A DNA stretch of 64,000 nt from positions 1-64,000 of the forward strand of contig NZ_NFKR01000015.1 in NCBI RefSeq assembly GCF_002160495.1. Direction: 5' to 3'. Shown here piece by piece: positions 1 to 7,748 of the stretch; position 1 is the stretch's first letter; every line of letters begins with the position of its first letter. The notes beneath the pieces were generated by a model. It did no database searches and was not told where the DNA came from. It worked only from the letters and a program-made list of their open reading frames with translations. This DNA is from Erysipelatoclostridium sp. An173 (GTDB lineage: Bacteria; Bacillota_I; Bacilli_A; Erysipelotrichales; Coprobacillaceae). The translations under genes were made by a program, and so were the position numbers.

Positions 1-33
1 ATCTTCATCTTTTTTAGTAAAATCGTAAAAAAG

Positions 34-66
34 ATGATCAAAGAGATATAATCAGTGATCATTTTT
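34..66 (+). terminator. Terminator of a gene upstream of the window
   Basis: TGATCA at 35-40 pairs with TGATCA at 56-61 and is followed by TTTTT. It probably ends a transcript entering from the left. Nothing else can be assigned in bases 1-121 apart from the ribosome-binding site TAGGAG at 91-96. Confidence 0.45.
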
Positions 67-121
67 ACTGTTTATATATACAAATTGATATAGGAGTGTA
101 TTTGTATCGCTTAACCGATTT

Positions 122-736
122 TTGACACTACCTATAATTGAAGGAGGTAATGGAATATATGTTGATGATACAACTCCACCAGTAGAAAATGTTGTAACTA
201 AAACAAACGGAGTCAATAATAAATTAATTCGTAATATTATTATTGGAGTTGTTATTGTTGCGGTAATTGGTTTTTTTGGATATAAATTTTTATTAGGAGG
301 ATCGTCTTCTTCTTACGAAGCTCCAATTGAAACACTAGTTACCGGAATTGAAGATAAAGATATTGATGCTATTTTTTCAGTTATTCCTGATGAAATATTT
401 GAAAAATATGAAGAAGAATATGGTATTGATATTAAACAATTGACAAGTCTATTATCTAGTAGTTTAGAAGAACAAATGTTTGCTGAATTTGAAGGAATGA
501 CTTTAAGCTATGAGATTGAAAATGTTGAAGATTGTAGTAGTGTACAAGTAGAAGAAATTATTGATGCAAATAAAAGTTATTATGATATAGATTTAGATAT
601 TACAGCAGCTAAAAATTTAGACGTAACTTTAACAGCTACTTCAAATGATGATACAGAAAGTAATTCAGTAACACTTACGGTTATTGAAATTGATGGTAGT
701 TGGTATATTGATCCAACTGCGATGAATATTTTCTAA
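122..736 (+). CDS. Single-pass membrane protein with extracytoplasmic domain, unknown function
   Basis: A cytoplasmic N-terminus (about 35 residues) precedes one membrane helix (about residues 37-58, GVVIVAVIGFFGYKFLL), a Ser-rich hinge and an acidic outer domain of about 140 residues. I do not recognise a named family; the layout resembles lipoprotein-like DUF4878/DUF5105 export proteins, but that is a guess. The N-terminus carries PPVEN, also present near the start of the FHA protein that follows, which suggests a shared docking segment. The start is doubtful: TTG at 122 has no ribosome-binding site, while TAGGAG at 91-96 is well placed for TTG at 102, whose frame stops at 123-125. One extra T in the run at 119-123 would join the two into a longer N-terminus. 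Confidence 0.6.
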   Translation: MTLPIIEGGNGIYVDDTTPPVENVVTKTNGVNNKLIRNIIIGVVIVAVIGFFGYKFLLGGSSSSYEAPIETLVTGIEDKDIDAIFSVIPDEIFEKYEEEYGIDIKQLTSLLSSSLEEQMFAEFEGMTLSYEIENVEDCSSVQVEEIIDANKSYYDIDLDITAAKNLDVTLTATSNDDTESNSVTLTVIEIDGSWYIDPTAMNIF

Positions 737-896
737 TTAATACTAGTAATGATTTTATAAATGATAAACATTGTCTAACTAAAATTCATTTCAAAATATA
801 AAAACTTTTATAGCCAATATAATTACTAGTTTAAAGATAAAAAGAAATGGATTTAATGGACAATGTTTTATTTATTAAAAAATAGGAGGTAATTAA
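737..896 (+). other. Structured intergenic region upstream of the FHA gene
   Basis: No gene. AAACATTGTC (766-775) is complementary to GACAATGTTT (859-868), and 782-792 to 844-854 with one G-U pair, giving a long stem of about 21 pairs ahead of a U-rich stretch. ACTAGTAAT (742-750) lies just 5' of this stem and is a perfect complement of ATTACTAGT (822-830) in its loop, so the two pairings cross. The FHA gene's ribosome-binding site AGGAGGT is at 884-890. Confidence 0.5.
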
Positions 897-1415
897 ATGA
901 GCAAGTGGGTACCAGTTAGTAAAGTAGATATACCACCAGTAGAAAATACTGGATTTAAAGAAAATATAATAATTAGAACACCGGTGGCTCCTGAAATTAT
1001 TGAAGAAAAGCCCAAAACAAGTTTTGAAATGTTAGATGAAATGAATTTTGATTCTGCAGATGATGAAACAGTTATTTTAGGAACTGGTGATGATGAACCA
1101 ACAATGGTATTGAAAAATTCTTATGCGTATGTAAAAAGATTAAAAACAAATGAATTAATTATGATTGATCAAGAGGAATTTATTTTAGGTAAAGGGACTA
1201 AAGCCGATTATATTATTTCAGGTAATTCTGCTATTTCTAGAAATCATGCTCTTATTTATCAAAAAAATGATGAGTATTATCTAAAAGATTTAAATTCATC
1301 TAACCATACTTATATTAATGATCAACTTGTTCAAAGTGACGTTAAATTACAAGACGGGATGGAATTTAAAATGGCAGATGAAATGTTTAAATTCATTTTA
1401 ATTGAAGAGGCTTAA
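897..1415 (+). CDS. FHA-domain phosphopeptide-binding protein
   Basis: A 172-aa cytoplasmic protein. The C-terminal 90 residues form a forkhead-associated domain: the strand with ILGKG, the phosphothreonine-contact segment AISRNHA, then DLNSSNHTYIN in place of the usual D-x-x-S-x-N-G-T-x-x-N. FHA domains bind phosphothreonine peptides, so its likely partner is the kinase encoded 1 bp downstream. The N-terminal 80 residues are acidic and Thr-rich (DDETVILGTGDDEPTMVL), which could be the phosphorylated tail that FHA domains of such pairs recognise. AGGAGGT 7 bp upstream fixes the start. It also shares a PPVEN motif with the preceding membrane protein. Confidence 0.85.
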   Translation: MSKWVPVSKVDIPPVENTGFKENIIIRTPVAPEIIEEKPKTSFEMLDEMNFDSADDETVILGTGDDEPTMVLKNSYAYVKRLKTNELIMIDQEEFILGKGTKADYIISGNSAISRNHALIYQKNDEYYLKDLNSSNHTYINDQLVQSDVKLQDGMEFKMADEMFKFILIEEA

Positions 1416-1416
1416 A

Positions 1417-3384
1417 ATGGATGAGATGGATGCTTTTAACCAGACTTATGAAATAAGAGAAAAAATCGGTGAAGGAAGTGGTGGAATTGTTTATCTAGCT
1501 TATCATAAACGATTACAAAAAATGGTTGTTATTAAGCAGATTAAACGAGTTTCCCATAACTTACAAAGTAATCGACGTGAAGTAGATATTTTAAAAAATT
1601 TACAACATACCTATTTACCACAAGTGTTTGATTTTTTTGCAATTAAAGATAAAGTCTTTACGGTTATTTCATATATTCCTGGTCAATCATTTGCTCAATT
1701 GTGTAAACAAAATTATCATTTTACCAATCAGCAATTGATTCGCTGGGCAATGCAAATATGTTCGGCTTTGGCATATTTACATAGCCAAAATCCGCCTATT
1801 ATCCATAGCGATATTAAGCCGGCTAATATTATGTTAACACCTGAAGGTAATATTTGTTTAATTGATTTTAATATCTCTTTTTTCTTAGATGGAACACCAA
1901 TGCTAGGTTATACTAATGGTTATTCTTCACCAGAACAAAAATCAATAGCCTTAAGTCATGGTAAAACTAAAATTGTTCTTGATGAAAAAAGTGATATTTA
2001 CAGTGTTGGAGCAACATTATATTATTTGGCACTTAAGAAAAAATATGATGATCAAAATCCCGACTTTGTTGCATTAGAAAATCAAACCAGTGAAACTTTT
2101 GCAGCAATAGTAAAAAAAGCATTAAGCTTTTATAAAGAAGAACGTTATCAAAGTGCTTTAGAAATGTTTCAGGCATTGAAGTCAATCCCTAAACACGATC
2201 AACGATATTTACAATTAGTTCGTAATCATCGTTATCAGCAAATTGGTCTTTCTTTGTTATTAGCTGGAAGTATTGCTTTAGGTGGTTTTGGAATTCATAC
2301 AATGAAATTAGAACGAGTGGAAAAATACAATGAGCTTGTTGCTAGTCAAAAAGAATATCGTTTGGATCAAAACTATGATAAACAAACTGAATTGTTTAAA
2401 GAAGCTCGTGATTTATTACCAGGATCTTTAGAAAGTTATTATCAAAATGCATTAGCTTTATATCAACAGCAAGAATATCAAGAATGTATTGATTTTATTG
2501 ATTATGATGTTTTGAATAATGAAAGAATTGATACTGATCAAGAAAGAATCGGGGATTTCTATGGCGTTGGAGCTAATTGTTATTTTGAATTAGAAGATTA
2601 TCAAAATTCAGTTGATTACTTTGAAAAAGCAATTGATTATTTAGGTTATGATGAAGATTATTACCGCGATTATGTGATTGCTCTTGCTTATAATGATGAA
2701 TTAGAAAAAGCAAATAAAAAATTAGATGAAGCAATTGAACATGGTCTAGGTGATGATTCGATGTATTTTGCAAAAGGCGAAATTAATAAATCATTAGGTA
2801 ATGATAGTGTAGCGATAGAAAATTTTGAACAGTGTCTACAATTAACTGATAATGATGAGCTAAAAGAACGTTCTTATATTTTAATGGGTGATATTTATAT
2901 TAATAATGAAGAATTAATTGAAGCACATGATGTTTTATTAGAAGGGGTTGAAACATTACCTACATTACATCAAATGATTGTTTTAGAAAGATTGATTCAA
3001 GTAGATATTGATATTAATACACCAGTTTATCAACAGGAAGCTATTGAAAAATTACAACAAGTAATTGATAATAACTGGGATAGCTATGATACTTATGATA
3101 ACTTAGTAATCTTATATCAAAAACTAAATCAATACGATAAAGTAGAAGAAAATCTTGATTATATGTTAAAAACATTTGGTGAAGATTATAATATTTACAA
3201 ACGTTATGCTTTTTTAGAAATTTCATTGCAGGAAGCAAAAGAAAACAGTCAACGTGATTACCAGCAATTTGAAGAATATTACCAGAAAGCAAAAGATTTA
3301 TATCAAGAAAATTCAACCAATGACCCGGAAATGGCCTTATTAGATAGTGTCTATCAACAAGTTGTATCAGGAGGGTGGTTATAA
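1417..3384 (+). CDS. Membrane Ser/Thr protein kinase with extracytoplasmic TPR repeats
   Basis: 655 aa. Residues about 8-265 are a Hanks-type kinase: glycine loop GEGSGGIVY, VVIKQIK lysine, catalytic loop HSDIKPANIML, DFN in place of DFG, SPEQ in place of APE. A membrane helix at about 274-296 (SLLLAGSIALGGFG) is followed by about 350 residues of TPR-like helical pairs, outside the cell if the usual topology holds. ATG 1417 is preferred over an upstream TTG because GAAGAGG lies 6 bp before it, inside the FHA gene's end; the two genes are separated by one base. A role phosphorylating the neighbouring FHA and zinc-ribbon proteins is inferred from position. The catalytic Asp residues are present, so activity is plausible. 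Confidence 0.88.
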   Translation: MDEMDAFNQTYEIREKIGEGSGGIVYLAYHKRLQKMVVIKQIKRVSHNLQSNRREVDILKNLQHTYLPQVFDFFAIKDKVFTVISYIPGQSFAQLCKQNYHFTNQQLIRWAMQICSALAYLHSQNPPIIHSDIKPANIMLTPEGNICLIDFNISFFLDGTPMLGYTNGYSSPEQKSIALSHGKTKIVLDEKSDIYSVGATLYYLALKKKYDDQNPDFVALENQTSETFAAIVKKALSFYKEERYQSALEMFQALKSIPKHDQRYLQLVRNHRYQQIGLSLLLAGSIALGGFGIHTMKLERVEKYNELVASQKEYRLDQNYDKQTELFKEARDLLPGSLESYYQNALALYQQQEYQECIDFIDYDVLNNERIDTDQERIGDFYGVGANCYFELEDYQNSVDYFEKAIDYLGYDEDYYRDYVIALAYNDELEKANKKLDEAIEHGLGDDSMYFAKGEINKSLGNDSVAIENFEQCLQLTDNDELKERSYILMGDIYINNEELIEAHDVLLEGVETLPTLHQMIVLERLIQVDIDINTPVYQQEAIEKLQQVIDNNWDSYDTYDNLVILYQKLNQYDKVEENLDYMLKTFGEDYNIYKRYAFLEISLQEAKENSQRDYQQFEEYYQKAKDLYQENSTNDPEMALLDSVYQQVVSGGWL

Positions 3385-3518
3385 TGATTTCAACAGGTTT
3401 ATTATTAACGATTGCTGGTGGAATTGGAATTGTTGTTTGTATAATTGCATTGATTGTTAATCATAGAAGTTATAAAAAAAGAATTAAAAATTTATTAGAA
3501 GAAATTGAAAATGAATAA
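3384..3518 (+). CDS. 44-aa single-pass membrane protein
   Basis: A short frame starting with ATG at 3384, whose A is the last base of the kinase stop codon (TAATG coupling). It encodes an N-terminal membrane helix (STGLLLTIAGGIGIVVCIIAL) followed by a basic then acidic helix (KKRIKNLLEEIENE). The ribosome-binding site CAGGAGGG is inside the kinase gene. Coupling and position suggest a small accessory subunit of the membrane kinase. No family recognised. Confidence 0.65.
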   Translation: MISTGLLLTIAGGIGIVVCIIALIVNHRSYKKRIKNLLEEIENE

Positions 3519-3540
3519 AGATATTAGAAAGGAGTTTGCT

Positions 3541-3867
3541 ATGGCAGAAAATAATCAAAATGAGTTTTATGGAGTTGTTATTGGTACTGGTGAATATTAT
3601 TTTGATAAAGCTTATCCATTAGATAAAAAAGTGCCGGTATATTTTAACAGTGAATATAACCAAATAGTGCTTGAAGATTACTCAGGTCAAGAACCACTAG
3701 CTTGTTTATATTATATACCTGAATATCAAGAATACTGTATAGAACCATATCAAACGAAAACAATTTATTTAAAAAGCGGACAGCCTTTAGGTAAACGTGT
3801 TTATTATTTACCAAGAGGAATGTCAATATACATTAATGAAAAAAGCTGTATGTTTAAATTAGGATAG
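3541..3867 (+). CDS. Small beta-rich protein, possibly a degenerate FHA-like fold
   Basis: 108 aa. ATG 3541 is chosen because AAAGGAG sits 6 bp upstream; an in-frame upstream start at 3505 would lie inside the preceding 44-aa gene. The protein is rich in alternating hydrophobic and Tyr residues (ACLYYIPEYQEYCIEPYQ, MSIYINEKSCMFKLG), consistent with a small beta-sandwich. The order of strands vaguely recalls an FHA domain without the Arg-Ser phosphopeptide pocket. That resemblance is my inference, and no family is recognised. It lies in the same operon as the FHA, kinase and zinc-ribbon genes. Confidence 0.6.
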   Translation: MAENNQNEFYGVVIGTGEYYFDKAYPLDKKVPVYFNSEYNQIVLEDYSGQEPLACLYYIPEYQEYCIEPYQTKTIYLKSGQPLGKRVYYLPRGMSIYINEKSCMFKLG

Positions 3868-3882
3868 TTAAGGAGAGTTTAT

Positions 3883-4575
3883 ATGTACGAAGATGATAAA
3901 GTATTAGATGAGTTATATCGTGAATTAGGAAAAGCTTATTATGAAGGAGCTTTTGAAGATCCATTACCACAGTTATTACCTTTATTTGATCAAATTACTG
4001 AACATTTAAATCAAAAAAATGTTGTAGAAGAACAAGAACCAGTAGTTGAAGAAGTTGAAAAACCAGAAGAACCTGTAGAAACTAAAGAAGAAAATAATAA
4101 TACTGGATTAAAATGTCCAGTTTGTGGAGCAGCAATTACTGATAAACAAGCTTTTTGTATCAGCTGCGGTACTAATTTAAAAGAATTAGCAACAGCTAAA
4201 GAAGAACCAGCTATTAAAGTAGAAGAAAAAGTTAGTGAAAGCTGTCCATATTGTGGAGCACCAATTAATCCAAATCAAAAATTCTGTATCCAATGTGGTA
4301 AGAGTTTAGAAAAACCAGTAGAAAGATTTTCTTTTGATGATCCTAAACCAGTACAAGATCCAATTGAACCTGATCCTGTCACTCCAACATGTCCAAATTG
4401 TGGAGCAACAGTAAAAATTGGACAAAAATTCTGTACTAAATGTGGTTCAAGTATTCCACAAAATAACAACAATCAAAACGTGCCACCAGTGATGCCAGCA
4501 CAATGTCCAAAGTGTGGTAAACCATTAGATCCTAATGATCGTTTCTGTACTTCATGTGGTACTAAAATAAGATAA
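3883..4575 (+). CDS. Protein with four C-terminal-type zinc ribbons
   Basis: 230 aa. An acidic helical N-terminal 45 residues and a Glu/Pro/Val-rich linker are followed by four near-identical zinc ribbons, each C-P-x-C-G-x9-F-C-x2-C-G (CPVCGAAI, CPYCGAPI, CPNCGATV, CPKCGKPL), spaced by flexible linkers. Such ribbons bind zinc and serve as protein-protein modules. In an operon with a kinase and FHA protein it is probably a scaffold or effector rather than an enzyme. Ribosome-binding site AAGGAGAG precedes ATG 3883. It is the last gene of the cluster, followed by a terminator. Confidence 0.8.
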   Translation: MYEDDKVLDELYRELGKAYYEGAFEDPLPQLLPLFDQITEHLNQKNVVEEQEPVVEEVEKPEEPVETKEENNNTGLKCPVCGAAITDKQAFCISCGTNLKELATAKEEPAIKVEEKVSESCPYCGAPINPNQKFCIQCGKSLEKPVERFSFDDPKPVQDPIEPDPVTPTCPNCGATVKIGQKFCTKCGSSIPQNNNNQNVPPVMPAQCPKCGKPLDPNDRFCTSCGTKIR

Positions 4576-4583
4576 GTAAAATA

Positions 4584-4637
4584 AAAGCTGTAATAAATGA
4601 GTAGTTTCAAACTACAAATTATTACAGCTATTTTATT
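4584..4637 (+). terminator. Terminator of the FHA/kinase/zinc-ribbon cluster
   Basis: AGCTGTAAT (4586-4594) pairs with ATTACAGCT (4621-4629), followed by ATTTTATTATT. Confidence 0.7.
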
Positions 4638-4657
4638 ATTGATAAGATTTTTATAGA

Positions 4658-4688
4658 AAATAAAAAACCTTGATATAAAATATCAAGG
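4658..4688 (-). terminator. Terminator of tRNA-Trp
   Basis: CCTTGATA (4668-4675) and TATCAAGG (4681-4688) form a hairpin; on the minus strand it is followed by TTTTTTATTTT. Confidence 0.7.
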
Positions 4689-4700
4689 ACATTGACTGCA

Positions 4701-4774
4701 TGGCAGAGGTAGTAGGAGTCGAACCCACATCAACGGTTTTGGAGACCGGTATTCTACCATTGAACTATACCTCT
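4701..4774 (-). tRNA. trnW: tRNA-Trp (CCA anticodon)
   Basis: Read on the minus strand, 74 nt form a full cloverleaf: acceptor AGAGGTA/TACCTCT with discriminator G and encoded CCA, D-arm GTTC/GAAT, anticodon loop CTCCAAA (anticodon CCA), and T-arm GTGGG/CCTAC with loop TTCGACT. The outermost anticodon-stem pair (27-43) is C-U, a mismatch where Bacillus tRNA-Trp has A-U. The gene stands alone with its own terminator. Confidence 0.95.
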
Positions 4775-4860
4775 ATTGCTAACTGCCTTAATATAATAGC
4801 ATATTTTTTTTAAGTTGTAAATAAAAAAATGATATTTGTTTAAAATTGTTGCAAGAACAA

Positions 4861-4888
4861 AAGAAAAGATTCTAAAGAATCTTTTCTG
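4861..4888 (-). terminator. Hairpin after cotJC
   Basis: A perfect 11-bp inverted repeat, AGAAAAGATTC (4862-4872) with GAATCTTTTCT (4877-4887), lies just past the cotJC stop on the minus strand. The T-run is weak, but placement fits a terminator. Confidence 0.5.
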
Positions 4889-4892
4889 CAGT

Positions 4893-5510
4893 TTATTTAT
4901 TTTTATTACACTTACCATTACTAAAAGCTGGATTGAATGCATAAAAGTTATCGCTATTTAAGCGTTTTTTAACTAGTTCTAATGCTTCTCCAAAACGTTG
5001 ATAGTGCACAATTTCTCTTTCACGCAAGAATCGAATTGGTTTTCTAACTTCTTCATCGTCTACTAATGCTAAGATATTATCATAAGTTGTACGAGCTTTT
5101 TGTTCAGCGGCCATGTCCTCTGTTAAATCAGTGATTGGATCACCTTTTGATTGGAAATAAGCACATGTAAATGGCATATCATTAGCACCTTGTGGGAAAA
5201 TACCTAAAGTATGGTCAACAAAGTATTTATCAAAACCTTGTTTTTTTATTTCATCAATAGTGAGATTAGTAGTTAACTGATATAAAATGGCACTGATCAT
5301 TTCAACATGGGCTAATTCTTCAGTACCAATATCAGTTAGTAATGCCTGAATTTCTGGATAAGGCATAGTATAGCGCTGTGATAAATATCTTAAAGCAGCC
5401 CCTAATTCTCCATCTGGTCCACCTAATTGATCAATAATTACAGCAGCAGCTTTAGCGTTAGGTTTTTTTATATTTATTGGGTATTGCAAACGTTTTTCAT
5501 ACAACCACAT
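4893..5510 (-). CDS. cotJC: Spore coat protein CotJC, manganese-catalase family
   Basis: 205 aa. A four-helix, ferritin-like protein with the di-manganese ligand segments of Mn-catalases (DIGTEELAHVEM, and downstream E-x-x-H-Y in REIVHYQRFGE). In spore formers CotJC is a coat component and a catalase homologue. It overlaps the end of cotJB by 37 bp. AGGTGAT 5 bp before ATG 5510 supports the start. The order cotJA-cotJB-cotJC is conserved, and expression in the mother cell late in sporulation is expected from the family. Confidence 0.93.
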   Translation of the reverse strand: MWLYEKRLQYPINIKKPNAKAAAVIIDQLGGPDGELGAALRYLSQRYTMPYPEIQALLTDIGTEELAHVEMISAILYQLTTNLTIDEIKKQGFDKYFVDHTLGIFPQGANDMPFTCAYFQSKGDPITDLTEDMAAEQKARTTYDNILALVDDEEVRKPIRFLREREIVHYQRFGEALELVKKRLNSDNFYAFNPAFSNGKCNKNK

Positions 5511-5755
5511 TTGTTATCACCTACCCATGGCCATGGTGCTGTTAAATAATCGTTTTGATAAGCATCGATTTCTCGATTCACTAAAGCATGACCGCGTCGT
5601 TGATATTCTCTTTTAGCGTTTCTTAGACGAGTAGTTGCTTCATTAAAATAATTTAAAGCTTCTTTATCGTTTTGATGCGTATCTAAAAATAATGCTGAAT
5701 CTTGAACGGCAAAGTCCAACATCATTATTTGCATTAATAAATCATCTGTATTCAT
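5474..5755 (-). CDS. cotJB: Spore coat protein CotJB
   Basis: 93 aa, the usual family length. Helical N-terminal half (LLMQIMMLDFAVQDSALFLDTH) followed by the conserved C-terminal stretch with Y-x-x-x-G-H and the sequence TAPWPWVGDNK. Its ATG overlaps the cotJA stop by one base (TAATG), implying translational coupling. Cys-rich C-terminus (CGCMKNVC). Part of the cotJ operon, needed for coat assembly in Bacillus. Confidence 0.92.
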   Translation of the reverse strand: MNTDDLLMQIMMLDFAVQDSALFLDTHQNDKEALNYFNEATTRLRNAKREYQRRGHALVNREIDAYQNDYLTAPWPWVGDNKCGCMKNVCNTQ

Positions 5756-5886
5756 TAATTTAATTCACCCCAGCGTAAATCTAGTTCTTCAAAGATTGTT
5801 CCTGAATGAAAGGCTTTAATAATTGGATAAATCTTTCTAAACTGTTGAAATTTAATAGATGAAATACCTAATTCTAATTTATTCAT
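5755..5886 (-). CDS. cotJA: Spore coat-associated protein CotJA (short form)
   Basis: 43 aa: ATG at 5886 with GGAGG 7 bp upstream, stop at 5755-5757 overlapping the cotJB start. It contains the family signature KAFHSGTIFEELDLRWGE (compare the CotJA pattern x-G-T-x-F-x-E-L). It is shorter than the Bacillus protein (about 80 aa) and lacks its Pro-rich C-terminal extension. First gene of cotJABC. Confidence 0.8.
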   Translation of the reverse strand: MNKLELGISSIKFQQFRKIYPIIKAFHSGTIFEELDLRWGELN

Positions 5887-5983
5887 TTAATTCCTCCTTC
5901 TACCTTAGATTATGAAAAAACTATATCTTGATATGGGTATTTATCATTAAATATAAATTTATTTTTTGTTTTAGATAATTATG

Positions 5984-6013
5984 TTGATTTAATCAATACT
6001 TTATGACATAATA
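5984..6013 (+). promoter_or_regulatory. Promoter of the ABC-F gene with palindrome at -35
   Basis: TTGATT (5984-5989), 18-bp spacer and CATAAT (6008-6013) resemble a vegetative promoter. The -35 lies in a 13-bp palindrome, TTGATTTAATCAA (5984-5996), which could be an operator. Divergent from cotJ. Confidence 0.4.
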
Positions 6014-6043
6014 GTATAACTTTAATAAAAGGAGTTATATTAA

Positions 6044-7636
6044 ATGATATCAACACAAAATGTATCTTTGCAATATGGCGATAGAGCCTTATTTGAAAAT
6101 GTTAATATTAAATTTACTAGTGGAAATTGTTATGGAGTTATTGGTGCTAATGGCGCTGGTAAAAGTACTTTTTTAAAAATTTTATCTGGTGAAATTGAAC
6201 CTAACAAAGGTGAAGTTATTTTAGAGCCTAATAAGCGTCTATCAATGTTGAAACAAGACCATTTTGCTTATGAAGAAAATGAAGTTTTAGAAACTGTTAT
6301 TATGGGAAATGCTCGTTTATACGAAATAATGCAGGAAAAAGAAAAACTTTATGCTAAAGCTGATTTTAATGATGAAGATGGTATTAAGTTAGCTGAACTT
6401 GAAGGTGAGTTTGCTGAAATGGATGGCTGGAATGCTGAAGTTGATGGTGAAATTTTATTAAATGGTTTAGGTATTAGTGAAGAATATCATCATTTAAAGA
6501 TGAAAGAATTAGAAGCTAACCAAAAAGTAAAAGTGCTATTAGCTCAAGCTTTATTTGGAAATCCTGATGTACTATTATTAGACGAACCGACTAACCACCT
6601 TGATATGCATAGTGTTCGCTGGTTAGAAAATTTCTTAATGAATTTTAAAAATACTGTTATTGTTGTAAGCCATGACCGTTATTTTTTAAATAAAGTTTGT
6701 ACACATATTGTCGATATTGATTATTCGCGTGTACAATTGTATGTTGGTAACTATGATTTCTGGTATGAATATAGCCAATTACAATTAAAACAAGCTAAAG
6801 AAACAAATAAAAAAGCAGAAGCTAAAAAGAAAGAATTAGAAAAATTCATTGCTAGATTTAGTGCTAATGCTTCAAAAGCTAAACAAGCTACATCTAGAAA
6901 AAAATTATTAGATAACTTAGAAATGGTAGATCTTAAACCATCATTACGTCGTTATCCATTTATTAGTTTTAAACCAGGACGTGAAGTTGGAAATATCGTT
7001 TTAAAAGTTGAAGGATTATCAAAGACTGTAGATGGTGTTAAATTATTAAATAATGTTAGCTTTTCAATCAATCCTAAAGAAAAAGTAGCATTTGTAGGTG
7101 ATAGTAAAGCAACAGAAACATTCTTTAAAATTATTACTGGTGAAATTGAACCAGATGAAGGAAGTTATCAATGGGGTGTTACGACAAGTCAGTCATATTT
7201 CCCTAAAGATAATTCAAGTTTCTTTAATGATTGTGATTTAACTTTAGTTGACTGGTTACGTCAGTTTTCAACAAAAGATGAATATGAACAAGATTTACGC
7301 GGTTGGCTTGGAAGAATGTTATTCTCAGGTGAAGAAGCATTGAAAAAAGCTCAAGTGTTATCTGGTGGTGAAAAAGTTCGTTGTATGCTTGCAAAAATGA
7401 TGATGTCAGAAGCTAATGTTTTAATTTTTGATGAACCAACTAACCACTTAGACTTGGAAACAATTCAAGCTTTAAACCAAGGGTTAATTAATTTTAAAGA
7501 AAATATTTTATTTACTAGCCACGATCATCAATTTGTTCAAACAATCGCTAATCGTATTATTGAATTTAATAGCGAAGGAATTATTGATCGTCTATCAACT
7601 TATGATGAGTATTTAGAATATAAAGATAGCTTATAG
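6044..7636 (+). CDS. ABC-F family ATPase (YbiT/YkpA type)
   Basis: 530 aa, two nucleotide-binding domains joined by the charged ABC-F linker (about residues 240-300). No membrane segments: ABC-F proteins act on ribosomes. NBD1 has Walker A GANGAGKST (34-42) and DEPTNHLD but a degenerate signature (LEANQKVKV instead of LSGGQ). NBD2 has a good signature (LSGGEKVR) and DEPTNHLD but a degenerate Walker A (GDSKATETF, no GKS/GKT). Both defects fall on the same composite ATP site, leaving one intact site. The phrase GREVGNIVLKVEGLSKTVDG matches the YbiT/YkpA branch. Ribosome-binding site AAAGGAG precedes ATG 6044. Confidence 0.9.
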   Translation: MISTQNVSLQYGDRALFENVNIKFTSGNCYGVIGANGAGKSTFLKILSGEIEPNKGEVILEPNKRLSMLKQDHFAYEENEVLETVIMGNARLYEIMQEKEKLYAKADFNDEDGIKLAELEGEFAEMDGWNAEVDGEILLNGLGISEEYHHLKMKELEANQKVKVLLAQALFGNPDVLLLDEPTNHLDMHSVRWLENFLMNFKNTVIVVSHDRYFLNKVCTHIVDIDYSRVQLYVGNYDFWYEYSQLQLKQAKETNKKAEAKKKELEKFIARFSANASKAKQATSRKKLLDNLEMVDLKPSLRRYPFISFKPGREVGNIVLKVEGLSKTVDGVKLLNNVSFSINPKEKVAFVGDSKATETFFKIITGEIEPDEGSYQWGVTTSQSYFPKDNSSFFNDCDLTLVDWLRQFSTKDEYEQDLRGWLGRMLFSGEEALKKAQVLSGGEKVRCMLAKMMMSEANVLIFDEPTNHLDLETIQALNQGLINFKENILFTSHDHQFVQTIANRIIEFNSEGIIDRLSTYDEYLEYKDSL

Positions 7637-7682
7637 AATTTTTAAGATATTCATGTTATAGTTAGAATATGAATATTGATGG

Positions 7683-7738
7683 AAAGCAATGTGAAGATTT
7701 GGAAGTAACTTTCCTGATTGTAACATTGCTTTTTTTAT
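7683..7738 (+). terminator. Terminator after the ABC-F gene
   Basis: AAAGCAATGT (7683-7692) pairs with ACATTGCTTT (7723-7732) followed by a T-run. The nitroreductase start is only 11 bp further on, so read-through may supply that gene. Confidence 0.75.
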
Positions 7739-7748
7739 TGGAGGAATT

